Below are positions 37,110 to 46,259 of a stretch of DNA of 64,000 bases, in pieces. The notes beneath the pieces were generated by a model. It made no database searches. It had not been told where the DNA came from and was given only the letters and a program-made list of their open reading frames with translations. Source of the stretch: CADEEN01 sp963816315 (GTDB lineage: Bacteria > Pseudomonadota > Gammaproteobacteria > Burkholderiales > Burkholderiaceae_C). The position numbers and the translations under genes are program-made. Numbering within the stretch: the first letter of the stretch is position 1; the number at the start of each line of letters is the position of its first letter. The stretch covers positions 248,001-312,000 of the forward strand of contig CAWFJZ010000032.1 in NCBI GenBank assembly GCA_963816315.1, in the 5' to 3' direction.

Positions 37110-38065
37110 TTGAGCTTCAACTCGGTCTCGCGCGCGAACGGCCATTTGCGGTTCACCTCATCGACCAGCGACTCCACCTTGCGCACCGTCGCATCGACCT
37201 CGCCGCGCAGCGCGCCCAAGTCGGTGGTGGCCTCGCGCGCGTTGCCGGCCACGGCCTGCACTTCAACCAATATCGCATCGACTTTCTTCAACGTGCCACG
37301 CGTGTCGGCGAGCAGCGTATTCAATTGCGCGACGGTCGTGCGGCTGCCGGCCACCAGGCCGTCGGGGCCGAGCACTTGCGCGTCGGCCTTCGCCGCCATG
37401 CGATCGACGCGCGCCAGCAAGGTGTTCACGCGGTCGAGCGCGTCGGTGATCTTCTTCGCATCGGCCTCGTTGCCGAGCAGCGCACCCATCGCGCCTTGCG
37501 GGCCGTTCAACTTCTCGGTGAGTGTCTTCACGTTGTCGAGGCTGCCGGCCAGCGACGAATCGCTCGCGGTCAACTTGTTCAGGTTGCCGATCAGCTCGCG
37601 CGCCGCGGCGACGACGATCGGCAGCTCGGCGGCGGTATCGCCCACCAGCACCTTGCGCTCGGCGCCGTCGGGCAGCAGCGGGTCGGTGAGCACGCCGCTG
37701 TAGGCGCGCAGCGTGGCGCCGCCGACGAGGCTGCGCACGAGGGTGAACATGCTCGACGTGCGCAGCCAATGCGCGTCTTTCTTCGGCACGTCGATCAGGA
37801 TCCGTGCATTGCCTTCGGCTGACAACTCGACGCTGCGCACGCGGCCGATCGGAAAGCCGGAGAACGTCATGTCCATGCCCACGCGCACGCCTTCGGAGTC
37901 ATCCACCAGCAGGACCACGCGCTGCGTCTGCTCGAAGACGCCGCGCGCATACATCAGGTAGAGCGCGGTGCCGCCGATCAGCGCGACGAGCAGCGCCAAC
38001 AGCAGCGCGGCCTTGAGTTCGAGGTGGCGCACCGGCGGCGCGGCGGGCTCTTGATCAACGCTCAT
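37106..38065 (-). CDS. MlaD-like MCE-domain protein
   Basis: 319 aa. One N-terminal membrane anchor (LKAALLLALLVALIGGTALY) precedes an MCE domain (residues ~45-125: FSGFPIGRVRSVELS, PKKDAHWLRTSSMF). The rest is a long helical stretch with repeated Asn/Leu heptads that could form the periplasmic tunnel of such proteins. MCE proteins shuttle phospholipid between membranes. The gene lies 75 bases after the permease gene and is coupled to the lipoprotein. Confidence 0.85.
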   Translation of the reverse strand: MSVDQEPAAPPVRHLELKAALLLALLVALIGGTALYLMYARGVFEQTQRVVLLVDDSEGVRVGMDMTFSGFPIGRVRSVELSAEGNARILIDVPKKDAHWLRTSSMFTLVRSLVGGATLRAYSGVLTDPLLPDGAERKVLVGDTAAELPIVVAAARELIGNLNKLTASDSSLAGSLDNVKTLTEKLNGPQGAMGALLGNEADAKKITDALDRVNTLLARVDRMAAKADAQVLGPDGLVAGSRTTVAQLNTLLADTRGTLKKVDAILVEVQAVAGNAREATTDLGALRGEVDATVRKVESLVDEVNRKWPFARETELKLK

Positions 38066-38140
38066 TGGTGCACCCTCGCGCTTCGCGCGGTCCCGCCGAG
38101 CGGGACGGAGCGCCCCCTTCGGAGCGGCCGTGCGGGGCGC
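38066..38140. other. Palindromic spacer between permease and MCE genes
   Basis: GTCCCG-CCGAG-CGGGAC forms a perfect short hairpin near 38091-38107. The rest is GC-rich repeat-like sequence. It may reduce read-through between the two genes; I cannot tell whether they share a transcript. Confidence 0.35.
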
Positions 38141-38932
38141 TCATGCGTAGTTCCCCACCAGGGACACGCCTTCGATCAGCAGGATGACAAAGAACATGCG
38201 CACCAGCCCTTTCAACTCGGCGCTGGTGAGCGCGCCCGGCCGCGCCGGCGTGATCAGCACCGAGGCCACCGGCAGCAGCGCCACCGCCATCGCCATCGCC
38301 GCGATCTTCAGGCCGAAGACCAGCGCCACACCGGGGCTGAAGACATGGCCGACCGTGCGCGTGTAGGCCTCGAAGCCCGCTGTCGTGAAGCCATAGACCG
38401 AGAGGTAAGCCAGCACGAGCGTGACGCCGCAGCTGATGGCTGCGAGCAGCAGCGCGCAGACCACGCCGGCGGCCACGCGCGGCAGCACCTGCATGTGCAG
38501 CGGGTCGCTGCCGCGGCCCCATTCGCTGCCCGAACGCAGGGCGGCCACCTCGGCGGCGCGCGGGATCGTGCAGCGCAGCGCGGTGAACAGCGCGGCGGTC
38601 AGCGGGATCAGTTCCAGCACCAGCACGCGCACCATCATCTCGAGCGCGTATTGCGTCAGGCCGTAGCTCACCGAGGTGACGAGCACGATGCGGATCACGA
38701 TCAGGCTGAGCAGCGTCGTCAGCACGGTGAAGCCGACGAGCGACGGCGCGGTGCCGAGCACGATGTGGCGCAGCAGCGCGTGTCGGTACGCGGGTGTGTA
38801 GGAGGACGGCCACAGCGCCAGCGTCAACAACTGCGCGCCGAGCTGGGCGATGCGCCACCAGTTGTGCAGCCACTGGGCGAAGGCGTGCACGCCGTCAGTC
38901 AGCGCCGCCTGGATCGAAGACGCGGAGGTCAT
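38141..38932 (-). CDS. MlaE-like ABC permease
   Basis: 263 aa with about five to six membrane helices (LSLIVIRIVLVTSVSYGL, LLLAAISCGVTLVLAYLSVY, VRMFFVILLIEGVSLVG). The central cytoplasmic region ELIPLTAALFTALRCTIPRA with EVAALR resembles the MlaE domain contact with the ATPase. It should be the membrane part of a phospholipid transporter with the MCE protein. No MlaF-type ATPase gene is next to it, which is unusual. Confidence 0.78.
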   Translation of the reverse strand: MTSASSIQAALTDGVHAFAQWLHNWWRIAQLGAQLLTLALWPSSYTPAYRHALLRHIVLGTAPSLVGFTVLTTLLSLIVIRIVLVTSVSYGLTQYALEMMVRVLVLELIPLTAALFTALRCTIPRAAEVAALRSGSEWGRGSDPLHMQVLPRVAAGVVCALLLAAISCGVTLVLAYLSVYGFTTAGFEAYTRTVGHVFSPGVALVFGLKIAAMAMAVALLPVASVLITPARPGALTSAELKGLVRMFFVILLIEGVSLVGNYA

Positions 38933-38954
38933 GCGGCCATGATAGGCCGCGTGG

Positions 38955-39350
38955 TCAGCCGCGGCTCTGCCGCGCGTAGCTCACGGTCAGCGCTTCCCAG
39001 ATGTGGCCATCGGGCTCGCTCCAATAGACGATGCGGCCGGCGTGCTGCGTGTTGACCTGGCCGTCCACCGCGCCATGCGGCGTGCTGCGGATCGCGATGC
39101 CGAGTGCGTGCAGGCGTGCGATCAGCGCATCGAAGTCAGGCTCGCTGACGCGGAAGCAGAAGTGCTGAATGGGGAAGGCGCTGTCGTGCTGATCGAAGTC
39201 GAGCGTCAGGCCGGCGTTCACATAGACGGGGCAGAACGGGCCGAAGGCGGAGCGCTCTGCCCACGGCACGCCAAGCACCTCGGCGAGCCGCTGCGCGGCG
39301 GCCCGCGCGTTGGCCGCCGCGACGATCGTGTGATCGAGCTCGATGCTCAA
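38955..39350 (-). CDS. VOC-superfamily protein (glyoxalase/bleomycin resistance fold)
   Basis: 131 aa from TTG 39350, chosen because TTGA overlaps the monooxygenase stop. LSIELDHTIVAAANARAAAQ opens the fold, FPIQHFCFRVSEPDFDALIA and GRIVYWSEPDGHIWEALTVS supply the typical metal-ligand positions (His, His, Glu). The substrate is unknown. Coupling to the flavin monooxygenase suggests they act on the same compound. Confidence 0.75.
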   Translation of the reverse strand: MSIELDHTIVAAANARAAAQRLAEVLGVPWAERSAFGPFCPVYVNAGLTLDFDQHDSAFPIQHFCFRVSEPDFDALIARLHALGIAIRSTPHGAVDGQVNTQHAGRIVYWSEPDGHIWEALTVSYARQSRG

Positions 39351-41158
39351 GACGTGTGATGCACCTTTGCCAACCCATACACCGGCGTCGGCACGCCTTC
39401 CATCCTGGCCTTCAACTGCAGCGCGACGAGCAGCGAGTAGTGCCGGTTCTGATGCAGGTTGCCGCCCTGCATCCACAGGTTCGGCTGCTGCGTCGGCTTC
39501 CACATGTTGCGCAGCTCGCCTTCCCACGGGCCGGGGTCTTTGTTGGTGCCGGAGCCCAGGCCCCAGCATTTGCCGACCTTGTCTGCGGTTTGCTGATCGA
39601 CCAGCTTGGCGATCCAGCCGTTCATCGAGCCATAGCCGGTGGCCCAGACGATCAGGTCGGCTTTCAACTTCGTGCCGTCGGCCATCACGAGACCATCGGC
39701 TTCGACATGCTCGATCGCACCCGTCTTCAACTTCACGCGCCCATCGGCAACGAGCTCGCTCGCGCCGACGTCGATGTAGTAGCCCGAGCCGCGGCGCAGG
39801 TACTTCACGAACAGGCCCGAGCCGTCTTCGCCGAAGTCGAGCAGGAAGCCGGCCTTCTCCAATCGCGCATACAAGTCGGCGTCGCGTTCCTTCATCTGTT
39901 GATAGACCGGAATCTGCAGGGCAGGCAGCGCCTTGTACGGCAGCGAGGCGAAGATCAGGTCGGCCTTGTCGGTGTCGATGCCGTTTTTCACCGCGGCTTC
40001 GGAGTACAGGCCACCGAGTGCGAGGTCCATCAGCGTGTCGCTCTTGGCGATGTGCGTCGATGAGCGCTGCACCATCGTCACGTTCGCGCCGTTCTCCCAC
40101 AGGTCGGCGCAGATGTCGTGCGCCGAGTTGTTCGAGCCGACAACGACGACTTGTCTGCCCTTCCACTCCACGCCGGTTCGAAACGCGCTCGAATGCACCT
40201 GCTGGCCTTTGAACGAGTCCATGCCGGGGACCTTCGGCAGGCTCGGCACGCCGCTCATGCCGGTGGCAAACACCAGGTGCTTTGGATGCAGCGTCAGCGT
40301 CTCTGGCTTGCCGCTCGGCGTGTCGGCCTTGCGCTCGATCACCACTGCCCATTGCTGCTTGGCGTCGTCCCAATTCGCGCTCTTGCACTCGCTGCTGGTC
40401 CAGTAGTCGAGCTCCATGACCTTGGTGTACATCTCCAGCCAGTCGCCGATCTTGTCCTTCGGCGAGAACACCGGCCAGTCGTCCGGGAACGGCAGGTACG
40501 GCAGGTGGTCGTACCACACCGGGTCGTGCAGGCACAGGCTCTTGTAGCGGTTGCGCCAGGAGTCGCCGGCGCGCGGGTTCTTTTCGACGATGACCGCCGG
40601 CACGCCGAGCTTCTTCAAGCGCGCGCCGAGGATGATGCCGGCCTGTCCGCCGCCGAGCACCAGCGCGTAGGGCTGCTCGCTGTAGCCGAGCGTCTTCGCG
40701 CGCTCTTGCCGTTCTTCGAGCCAGCTCTTGCGGCCGGCGTGCACACCGTGCTCCACGCCCTTGGGCCGCGTGTCGCGCTTCTTCTCTTCGAAGCCCTTGA
40801 GTTCCTGGATCGTCGTCAGCAGCGTCCACGCTTTGCCGCCGATCAACCGCAGCAGGCCCTTGCCGCGCGACGTGGCGGTCTCGAAGGTGAACCAGCCTTC
40901 GGTCACGCCGCCGGCTTCGCTGCCCTCGCCGATCAGTTTCCAGTTCGAGGGCTTCGAGTTCGGTGTCGTGGCGGCCAACATCTCGCGGATCTGCTCGCGG
41001 CCCTCGGCGGTCTTCAGATTCCAGGTGAACGAAATCAAGTCACGCCAGTAACTCTCGTCACCGAACATCGCAGCGGCGGCCGTGTGGTCACCGCGCGTGA
41101 TCGCGGCGCCGAAGTCGTCGAGCCACTGTTGCACCATCGCGCTGGGGGATGCCGTCAT
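39347..41158 (-). CDS. NTF2-like / flavin-containing monooxygenase fusion
   Basis: 603 aa from ATG 41158 with AAGGAGA upstream. Residues ~1-130 form an NTF2/SnoaL-like domain (VQQWLDDFGAAITRGDHTAA). The FAD Rossmann motif VLGGGQAGIILGARLKKLGV lies near 167, GDSWRNRYKSLCLHDPVWYD and HLPYLPFPDDWPVF follow as in flavin monooxygenases, and a second Rossmann (VVVVGSNNSAHDICADL) binds NADPH. IVWATGYGSMNG is the ATG motif. The enzyme should oxygenate a small ketone, aldehyde or heteroatom substrate. Confidence 0.85.
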   Translation of the reverse strand: MTASPSAMVQQWLDDFGAAITRGDHTAAAAMFGDESYWRDLISFTWNLKTAEGREQIREMLAATTPNSKPSNWKLIGEGSEAGGVTEGWFTFETATSRGKGLLRLIGGKAWTLLTTIQELKGFEEKKRDTRPKGVEHGVHAGRKSWLEERQERAKTLGYSEQPYALVLGGGQAGIILGARLKKLGVPAVIVEKNPRAGDSWRNRYKSLCLHDPVWYDHLPYLPFPDDWPVFSPKDKIGDWLEMYTKVMELDYWTSSECKSANWDDAKQQWAVVIERKADTPSGKPETLTLHPKHLVFATGMSGVPSLPKVPGMDSFKGQQVHSSAFRTGVEWKGRQVVVVGSNNSAHDICADLWENGANVTMVQRSSTHIAKSDTLMDLALGGLYSEAAVKNGIDTDKADLIFASLPYKALPALQIPVYQQMKERDADLYARLEKAGFLLDFGEDGSGLFVKYLRRGSGYYIDVGASELVADGRVKLKTGAIEHVEADGLVMADGTKLKADLIVWATGYGSMNGWIAKLVDQQTADKVGKCWGLGSGTNKDPGPWEGELRNMWKPTQQPNLWMQGGNLHQNRHYSLLVALQLKARMEGVPTPVYGLAKVHHTS

Positions 41159-41257
41159 CGAAAGTCTCCTTGGAGCTCGCTGCGGCATGACCCATGCCGC
41201 CGGGTCGCGCGACTCTAGACCTGCGGGCAGTGCGGGCGCAAGCCCGTTCGCGTTTCG

Positions 41258-42172
41258 TCAGCGGCGCTCGGCGCGCGCCTGCACCAGCGCCGTGTCGAGG
41301 TCGGCCTCGCTGATGCGCTTCAAGGCACAGAAGTTGGCCTTGGAGAGCGGGCTGGCCTCGAAGGCACGCAGCAGCAACGCTCGCTCTCGCTGCGCCGGAT
41401 CGGCAGGCATTGGGCTGGGAGCCTGCTCTGGCGACGGTGCGCGGGGCGAGGCATCGTCGCGTCGCGGCGCGCGTTGCGCGTGCGGCGCTGCGCCGCGCGC
41501 AGGCGAGGTGTCTCGCCGTGGCTCGCGCCGATCGCGGTCGTCGCGCGGTGGGCGGGCTGGGCGTTGTTCACGTGGCGGGCGCGGAGGGCTCGCGCGCGGG
41601 TCGGCTGCTGCGTCGCCCGTCGGTGCGCCGGGGTGTGGCGGCTGATCGCGCGGCGGCGCCGCGCGGCGCGGCTGCTGCATCGCGCGCCGCTCGGCAGCGA
41701 TCGCCTGGCGCCGCGCGATCTCTTCGACCGCCGCCGCGCGATGCTCCTCGGCAATCTCGCCGGCCGGCGCGCCGTCGAGATCGAAACGCTGCGCGCCCGG
41801 CGCGACGATCGCTTTCAGGTAAGCATTCGTCGTCGTGTAGCGCGAAAAGAAAATGCCGAGGACACGCTTGCTGAACTCGCCCGGCGCACGCGCCTGGATG
41901 TCGGTGTGGATGCGCAGCTTGATCGGCTTGGTCGGCCCCGGCGCGCCGGGCGCGATGAAGAGGGCCGGGAACAGCGCCGCCAATCGCGCGCCGCATTCGG
42001 CCGGCGAGACAGCGCTGGGCGCGGCAGGTGCAGCCGGCGCGACAACGTCGGTGACAGGCGCAACCTCTTCGCCAACGGCGGGCGTTGTTGTCGGCGCTGC
42101 CGTTTCATCAGCGGCGGCAGCAGTCGCGGCGGGCGCAGTTTCTTGGGGCTGCTCGTCGGGCTCGGTGTTCAT
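41258..42172 (-). CDS. ProQ/FinO-domain RNA chaperone
   Basis: 304 aa. A Pro/Ala-rich N-terminal tail (~1-55) leads to the FinO fold (~57-150): CGARLAALFPALFIAPGAPG, PIKLRIHTDIQARAPGEFSK and FFSRYTTTNAYLKAI. A long Arg/Pro/Asp-rich disordered linker (~165-255) follows, then a short C-terminal helix region (LSKANFCALKRISEADLDTA). The FinO domain binds structured RNAs. The extended basic linker is longer than in classical ProQ and may add RNA contacts. Confidence 0.82.
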   Translation of the reverse strand: MNTEPDEQPQETAPAATAAAADETAAPTTTPAVGEEVAPVTDVVAPAAPAAPSAVSPAECGARLAALFPALFIAPGAPGPTKPIKLRIHTDIQARAPGEFSKRVLGIFFSRYTTTNAYLKAIVAPGAQRFDLDGAPAGEIAEEHRAAAVEEIARRQAIAAERRAMQQPRRAAPPRDQPPHPGAPTGDAAADPRASPPRPPREQRPARPPRDDRDRREPRRDTSPARGAAPHAQRAPRRDDASPRAPSPEQAPSPMPADPAQRERALLLRAFEASPLSKANFCALKRISEADLDTALVQARAERR

Positions 42173-42243
42173 CGGCCGCGATTGTCGTTCACGCGCGCGA
42201 TGTTCCGCTAATCTCCGGGCCTCTTGTTCGCACGGCTACTCAC

Positions 42244-42855
42244 ATGCTCGGCATCACCGACTACGGCGCGTTCTGCGCCACCATCGTTGTCTTCCTCGCA
42301 CTGCCGGGGCCAGGCACGTTCGCATTGCTCACCTCCACCGGCAAGGGCGGCTTTCGCGGCGGCGCGGCGGCGACGTTGGGCCTGATCGTCGGCGACCAGG
42401 TGCTGTTGTGGCTCGCGGTCGCGGGTGTGGCGGCGCTGCTGGCTGCGAACCCGAGCGTGTTCAAGCTCGTGCAGTACGCCGGCGCGGCTTACTTGGCCTG
42501 GGTCGGCCTGCGGCTGTTGTTCTCCAAAGGCGGCGCAGCCTCGCCGATCAGCATCGAGCCGGGCCACTACGCGCGCCAGGCGTTCTTCATCACGCTGCTC
42601 AACCCGAAGGCGATCGTTTTCTCGATGGCGTTCTTGCCGCTGTTCATCGACCCGGCCACGCACCGCGGCCTGCCGACCTTCGCGGCGATGGCCGCCACCA
42701 TCGCCGTCATCACCGCGCTGTACTGCCTGACGCTGTGCGCGTGTGCCAACGCGGTCGCGGCGAAGGTGAAAGCCAATCGCACGGCAGCGCGCTGGGCGGA
42801 ACGCGCCGCCGGCATCTTCCTGATCGGCTTCGGCATTCGGCTCGTGAGAGACTGA
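42244..42855 (+). CDS. LysE/RhtB family amino-acid exporter
   Basis: 203 aa, about six membrane helices. The signature FLALPGPGTFALLTSTGKGG and the central KLVQYAGAAYLAWVGLRLLF, followed by FFITLLNPKAIVFSMAFLPL, are typical of LysE/RhtB transporters. Substrate not determinable. It sits directly before parA, as in several Burkholderiales. Confidence 0.87.
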   Translation: MLGITDYGAFCATIVVFLALPGPGTFALLTSTGKGGFRGGAAATLGLIVGDQVLLWLAVAGVAALLAANPSVFKLVQYAGAAYLAWVGLRLLFSKGGAASPISIEPGHYARQAFFITLLNPKAIVFSMAFLPLFIDPATHRGLPTFAAMAATIAVITALYCLTLCACANAVAAKVKANRTAARWAERAAGIFLIGFGIRLVRD

Positions 42856-42862
42856 TCGGCTT

Positions 42863-43633
42863 ATGCAAGTCTTCTGCGTTGCCAATCAAAAAGGCGGGGT
42901 CGGCAAGACCACGACCACGGTCAACCTCGCCGCCGGGCTGGCGCAGCTCGGCCAGCGCGTGCTCATCATCGACCTCGACCCGCAGGGCAACGCGACGATG
43001 GGCTCGGGCATCGACAAGCGCGCGCTCGAGCTCTCGGTGTACGACGTGCTGCTCGAATCCTCGACCATCGCCGAAGCGCGCCAGCGCACCGACAAGGGCG
43101 GCTACGACGTGCTCGGCGCCAACCGCGAACTCGCCGGCGCCGAGATCGAGCTGGTCAGCGTCGAGCGGCGCAGCGAGCGCCTGCGTGGCGCGCTGCTGGC
43201 GGTGCAGAGCGACTACGACTTCGTGCTCATCGACTGCCCGCCGTCGCTGTCGCTGCTGACGCTGAACGGCCTGTGCAGCGCGGATGGCGTGATCGTGCCG
43301 ATGCAGTGCGAGTACTTTGCGCTGGAAGGCCTGACCGACCTGGTCAACACCATCCGCCAGGTGCATGCCAACCTGAACCCGAACCTGCAGATCATCGGCC
43401 TGTTGCGCGTGATGTTCGACAACCGCATGACCTTGCAGCAGCAGGTCAGCGAGCAGTTGAAGTCGCACTTCGGCGACAAGGTGTTCGATGCCGTGATCCC
43501 GCGCAACGTGCGCCTGGCCGAAGCGCCGAGCTATGGCCAGGCGGGCGTCGTCTTCGATCCGAGCTCGCGCGGCGCGCAGGCTTACGTCGCGTTTGCCAGC
43601 GAGATGGTCACCCGAGCACAGCAGCAACTTTGA
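42863..43633 (+). CDS. parA: Chromosome partitioning ATPase ParA (Soj)
   Basis: 256 aa. Deviant Walker A motif is KGGVGKTTTTVNLAAGLA, Walker A' DLDPQGNATMGSG, and Walker B FVLIDCPPSLSLLTLNGL. Length and lack of an N-terminal helix-turn-helix fit the chromosomal Soj type. ParA forms the dynamic gradient that moves ParB-parS complexes. The parB gene is not next to it but 9.2 kb away at 52885. Confidence 0.92.
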   Translation: MQVFCVANQKGGVGKTTTTVNLAAGLAQLGQRVLIIDLDPQGNATMGSGIDKRALELSVYDVLLESSTIAEARQRTDKGGYDVLGANRELAGAEIELVSVERRSERLRGALLAVQSDYDFVLIDCPPSLSLLTLNGLCSADGVIVPMQCEYFALEGLTDLVNTIRQVHANLNPNLQIIGLLRVMFDNRMTLQQQVSEQLKSHFGDKVFDAVIPRNVRLAEAPSYGQAGVVFDPSSRGAQAYVAFASEMVTRAQQQL

Positions 43634-43637
43634 TCCG

Positions 43638-44465
43638 ATGGGCGAAGCGCACGCAAGGGCCGACGACCCGGGCACCGAACTCGCGGGCAACCGCGGCCTG
43701 AACCCCGACTTCGACCGCAAGCTGCTCGTTCGCGCCGAAGACGCGGGCTTGAACGCCAGCGCGCCGCCGCAGCAACTGTGGCTCGACGGCTGGCTGGTGC
43801 GCTTCTCGCCCGGCAAGGCCAAGCGCGCGCGCTGCATCAACGCGGTGGCCAGCGGCCGGCTGTCGGTCGTGCACAAACTGGCGCGCGCGGAAAGCTTGTT
43901 CGCCGGCGCGCAGTTGCCGATGGTGGTGCGCATCACACCGTTCACGCGGCCGGCCGGGCTCGACAGCGAACTCGCGGCGCGCGGCTTCGGCGCCATCGAC
44001 GACACGCGCGTGATGATCGCGCCGCGACTGGCGCACTTGCGCCCGCCCGCGTTGCCGCAAGGTCTGAAGTGGGCCACGCTCGGCCACGCCGCGATGGCCG
44101 AAGCGGTCGGCGCGCTGCGCGCCTCGCCGCTGGCGCAGCGCGCAGCGCAGGCCGAACGGCTGGCCAGCTCGCCGGTGCCGTTCACCGCGCTGGCGATCAA
44201 GCGCGAAGAAGACGGCGTGCTCGTCGCCTGCGGGCAGAGCGCGAGCGAGGGCGATCTGGTCGGGCTGTACGACGTCTTCGTCACCGAGGCGATGCGCGGC
44301 CAGGGCCTGGCGGCGGCGTTGTGCGCGAAGCTGCTGACCAACGCGCGTGAAGGCGGCGCGAAGAGCGCGTACCTGCAAGTCGAAGCCGACAACCACGCCG
44401 CGCGCGCCGTGTACTTCAAGCTCGGATTTGCCGACGGCTACGCCTATCACTATCGAACGAGATGA
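43638..44465 (+). CDS. GNAT-family N-acetyltransferase
   Basis: 275 aa. The N-terminal ~130 residues (LWLDGWLVRFSPGKAKRARC) form a separate GNAT-like lobe, and the C-terminal GNAT core has LYDVFVTEAMRGQGLAAALC with the acetyl-CoA binding R/Q-x-x-G-x-A pattern and QVEADNHAARAVYFKLGF. The substrate is unknown. It starts 5 bases after parA and its stop overlaps the diguanylate cyclase start (ATGA). Confidence 0.82.
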   Translation: MGEAHARADDPGTELAGNRGLNPDFDRKLLVRAEDAGLNASAPPQQLWLDGWLVRFSPGKAKRARCINAVASGRLSVVHKLARAESLFAGAQLPMVVRITPFTRPAGLDSELAARGFGAIDDTRVMIAPRLAHLRPPALPQGLKWATLGHAAMAEAVGALRASPLAQRAAQAERLASSPVPFTALAIKREEDGVLVACGQSASEGDLVGLYDVFVTEAMRGQGLAAALCAKLLTNAREGGAKSAYLQVEADNHAARAVYFKLGFADGYAYHYRTR

Positions 44466-45637
44466 ATGTGGCGATGCAGCTCGACATGCCGACCGCGCTC
44501 TTGTTCACCGCCATGGTGAGCCTGGTCAACACCGCGGCGATGAGCTTGCTGGCCGCGCGCGACCGCTCGGCCTACCTGCGCGATTGGGCGATCAGCTTCG
44601 CGCTCGTCGTTGCCGGCGTCGCCATCATCGGCCTGCGCGGCATCGTGCCGCCGCTGCTCTCGATCTTCTTCGGCAATGCGCTGGCCGCGCTCGGCGCCGC
44701 CGGCCTCTTCGTCGGCCTGTGCCGCTTCATGCAGCGGCCGGTGCCGTGGGCTTTTCTCGGCGCGATCATCGGCGTGTCGCTGGCCGCGATCGGTTGGTTT
44801 TCTGTCGGCGTGGCCGACCCGGCGGCGCAGCTCGGCCGGCGTGTGATGGTGTTCTCGGGCCTGATCGCGCTGCTGTCGGCGCCCTGCGTCTGGCTGATCG
44901 TCAGCCACGCCCGGCGCGAAGGCACCGTGCTCAGCGTCATGGCGCTGTTTGCCGAGTTGCTGCTCGTCGGCCTGTCGCTGCTGCGCGTGGCCGTCAACGC
45001 CGCGGCGCCGGTGCAGGGCGGCCTGGAGAGCGACCACACGCGCGAGGTGCTGTTCGTCATGGCCTTCGGCCTGGCGCACTTGCTGCAAGGCTACGGCCTG
45101 ATCAGCCTGCACGTCAGCCAGTTGCTGCGCCGCGTGGCCGCGCAGGCCAACACCGACGCGCTCACCGGCCTGCCGAATCGCCGCACCTTCGAAGACACCT
45201 GGCGGCGCATGGTGCAGCGCGCCGAGCGCGACAAGTCGCCGTTGGCGCTGATGGTGATGGACATCGACCACTTCAAGCGCGTCAACGACACGCATGGTCA
45301 TGCCGCCGGTGACGAAGCCCTGCGCGTGCTCGGCTGGGCGCTGAAGAACCACTTGCGCCCGGGCGACCTGTGTGCGCGCTGGGGTGGCGAAGAGTTCATC
45401 CTGGCGCTGCCCGGGGCCGCGCCCGAGGTGGCACGCCTGCGCGCCGAGGAGCTGCTGAAGATGCCGTTGACTTACGGCCAGAACGGCTCGGGCGAGCCGC
45501 TCGCGGTGACGCTGTCGGTGGGCCTGACCGATTGGCGCAGCGGCGACGCCACGCCCTTTGCGACGATCGCGCGTGCCGATGCGGCGCTATATGAAGCCAA
45601 GCGCGATGGGCGGCATCGCGTGAATGTCGCCGCCTGA
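44462..45637 (+). CDS. Membrane-bound diguanylate cyclase (GGDEF)
   Basis: 391 aa. Six to seven N-terminal membrane helices (~10-220) are followed by a GGDEF domain: TDALTGLPNRRTFEDTWRRM, MDIDHFKRVNDTHGHAAGDE and the active RWGGEEF signature. The I-site RxxD four residues before GGEEF is not evident. It should make cyclic di-GMP in response to a membrane signal. The sensor part is not a recognised domain. Confidence 0.87.
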   Translation: MNVAMQLDMPTALLFTAMVSLVNTAAMSLLAARDRSAYLRDWAISFALVVAGVAIIGLRGIVPPLLSIFFGNALAALGAAGLFVGLCRFMQRPVPWAFLGAIIGVSLAAIGWFSVGVADPAAQLGRRVMVFSGLIALLSAPCVWLIVSHARREGTVLSVMALFAELLLVGLSLLRVAVNAAAPVQGGLESDHTREVLFVMAFGLAHLLQGYGLISLHVSQLLRRVAAQANTDALTGLPNRRTFEDTWRRMVQRAERDKSPLALMVMDIDHFKRVNDTHGHAAGDEALRVLGWALKNHLRPGDLCARWGGEEFILALPGAAPEVARLRAEELLKMPLTYGQNGSGEPLAVTLSVGLTDWRSGDATPFATIARADAALYEAKRDGRHRVNVAA

Positions 45638-45645
45638 CGCACCTT

Positions 45646-46161
45646 TCAGCGCTTCTGGCGCCCCATCACCTTCGGCTCGCCCGGCCCCAGATCGCCCGCC
45701 GCGCGCGCCGACAGGTACGCGTACAGGTCGAGCACATGCGGCGGCACGTCGGCGTGGCCGCCCCAGGCCGGCATCAGCACCTGGCCGCGCGCGGCGCTGC
45801 GGTCGCGCTTGAGGATGTCTTCGAGCATGGCTTCGCGCGCCTGCGCGCTGTCGTCGTCCGCCGGCGAGACGAGCCGGTAGCTCGTCAGCACCTTCGACGC
45901 AAAGTCGCGCGGCGTCATGGTCGGGATGCGCTCCAGCAGGTTCGGCGCGACGGCGGTGCCGACGGCATCGACACCGTGGCAGCCGAAACACGCGCTGTGG
46001 AACAGGCGCCAACCGACGTAGGTGCCGCGATCGACGCGGCCGTTGATGACGCGGTAGTCGCCGGGCATCGGCTGAGCCTCGCGGCTCTGCGCGAAGGCGG
46101 CCACCGTCGCTGCCAGGCAAAGCACAGCGACAGCGCCGATGCGCCGCAGAGGTTGGTCCAT
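45646..46161 (-). CDS. Periplasmic c-type cytochrome
   Basis: 171 aa from ATG 46161, which gives a proper signal peptide (IGAVAVLCLAATVAAFAQ). An in-frame ATG at 46263 overlapping the upstream stop is an alternative but would bury the signal. The haem motif is CFGCH, the distal methionine is probably in VLMPAWGG. It lies behind the flavoprotein disulfide reductase-like gene, with which it may share a transcript. Confidence 0.82.
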   Translation of the reverse strand: MDQPLRRIGAVAVLCLAATVAAFAQSREAQPMPGDYRVINGRVDRGTYVGWRLFHSACFGCHGVDAVGTAVAPNLLERIPTMTPRDFASKVLTSYRLVSPADDDSAQAREAMLEDILKRDRSAARGQVLMPAWGGHADVPPHVLDLYAYLSARAAGDLGPGEPKVMGRQKR

Positions 46162-46259
46162 CGCCACATTCTTGCGGGGTTCAGCGGCCGTCGTTTGCGC
46201 GCGGTCAAGAAGGCGGCTCAGCGCCGGATCGACGCCCTGGCGCTGCACGATCGCCACCG

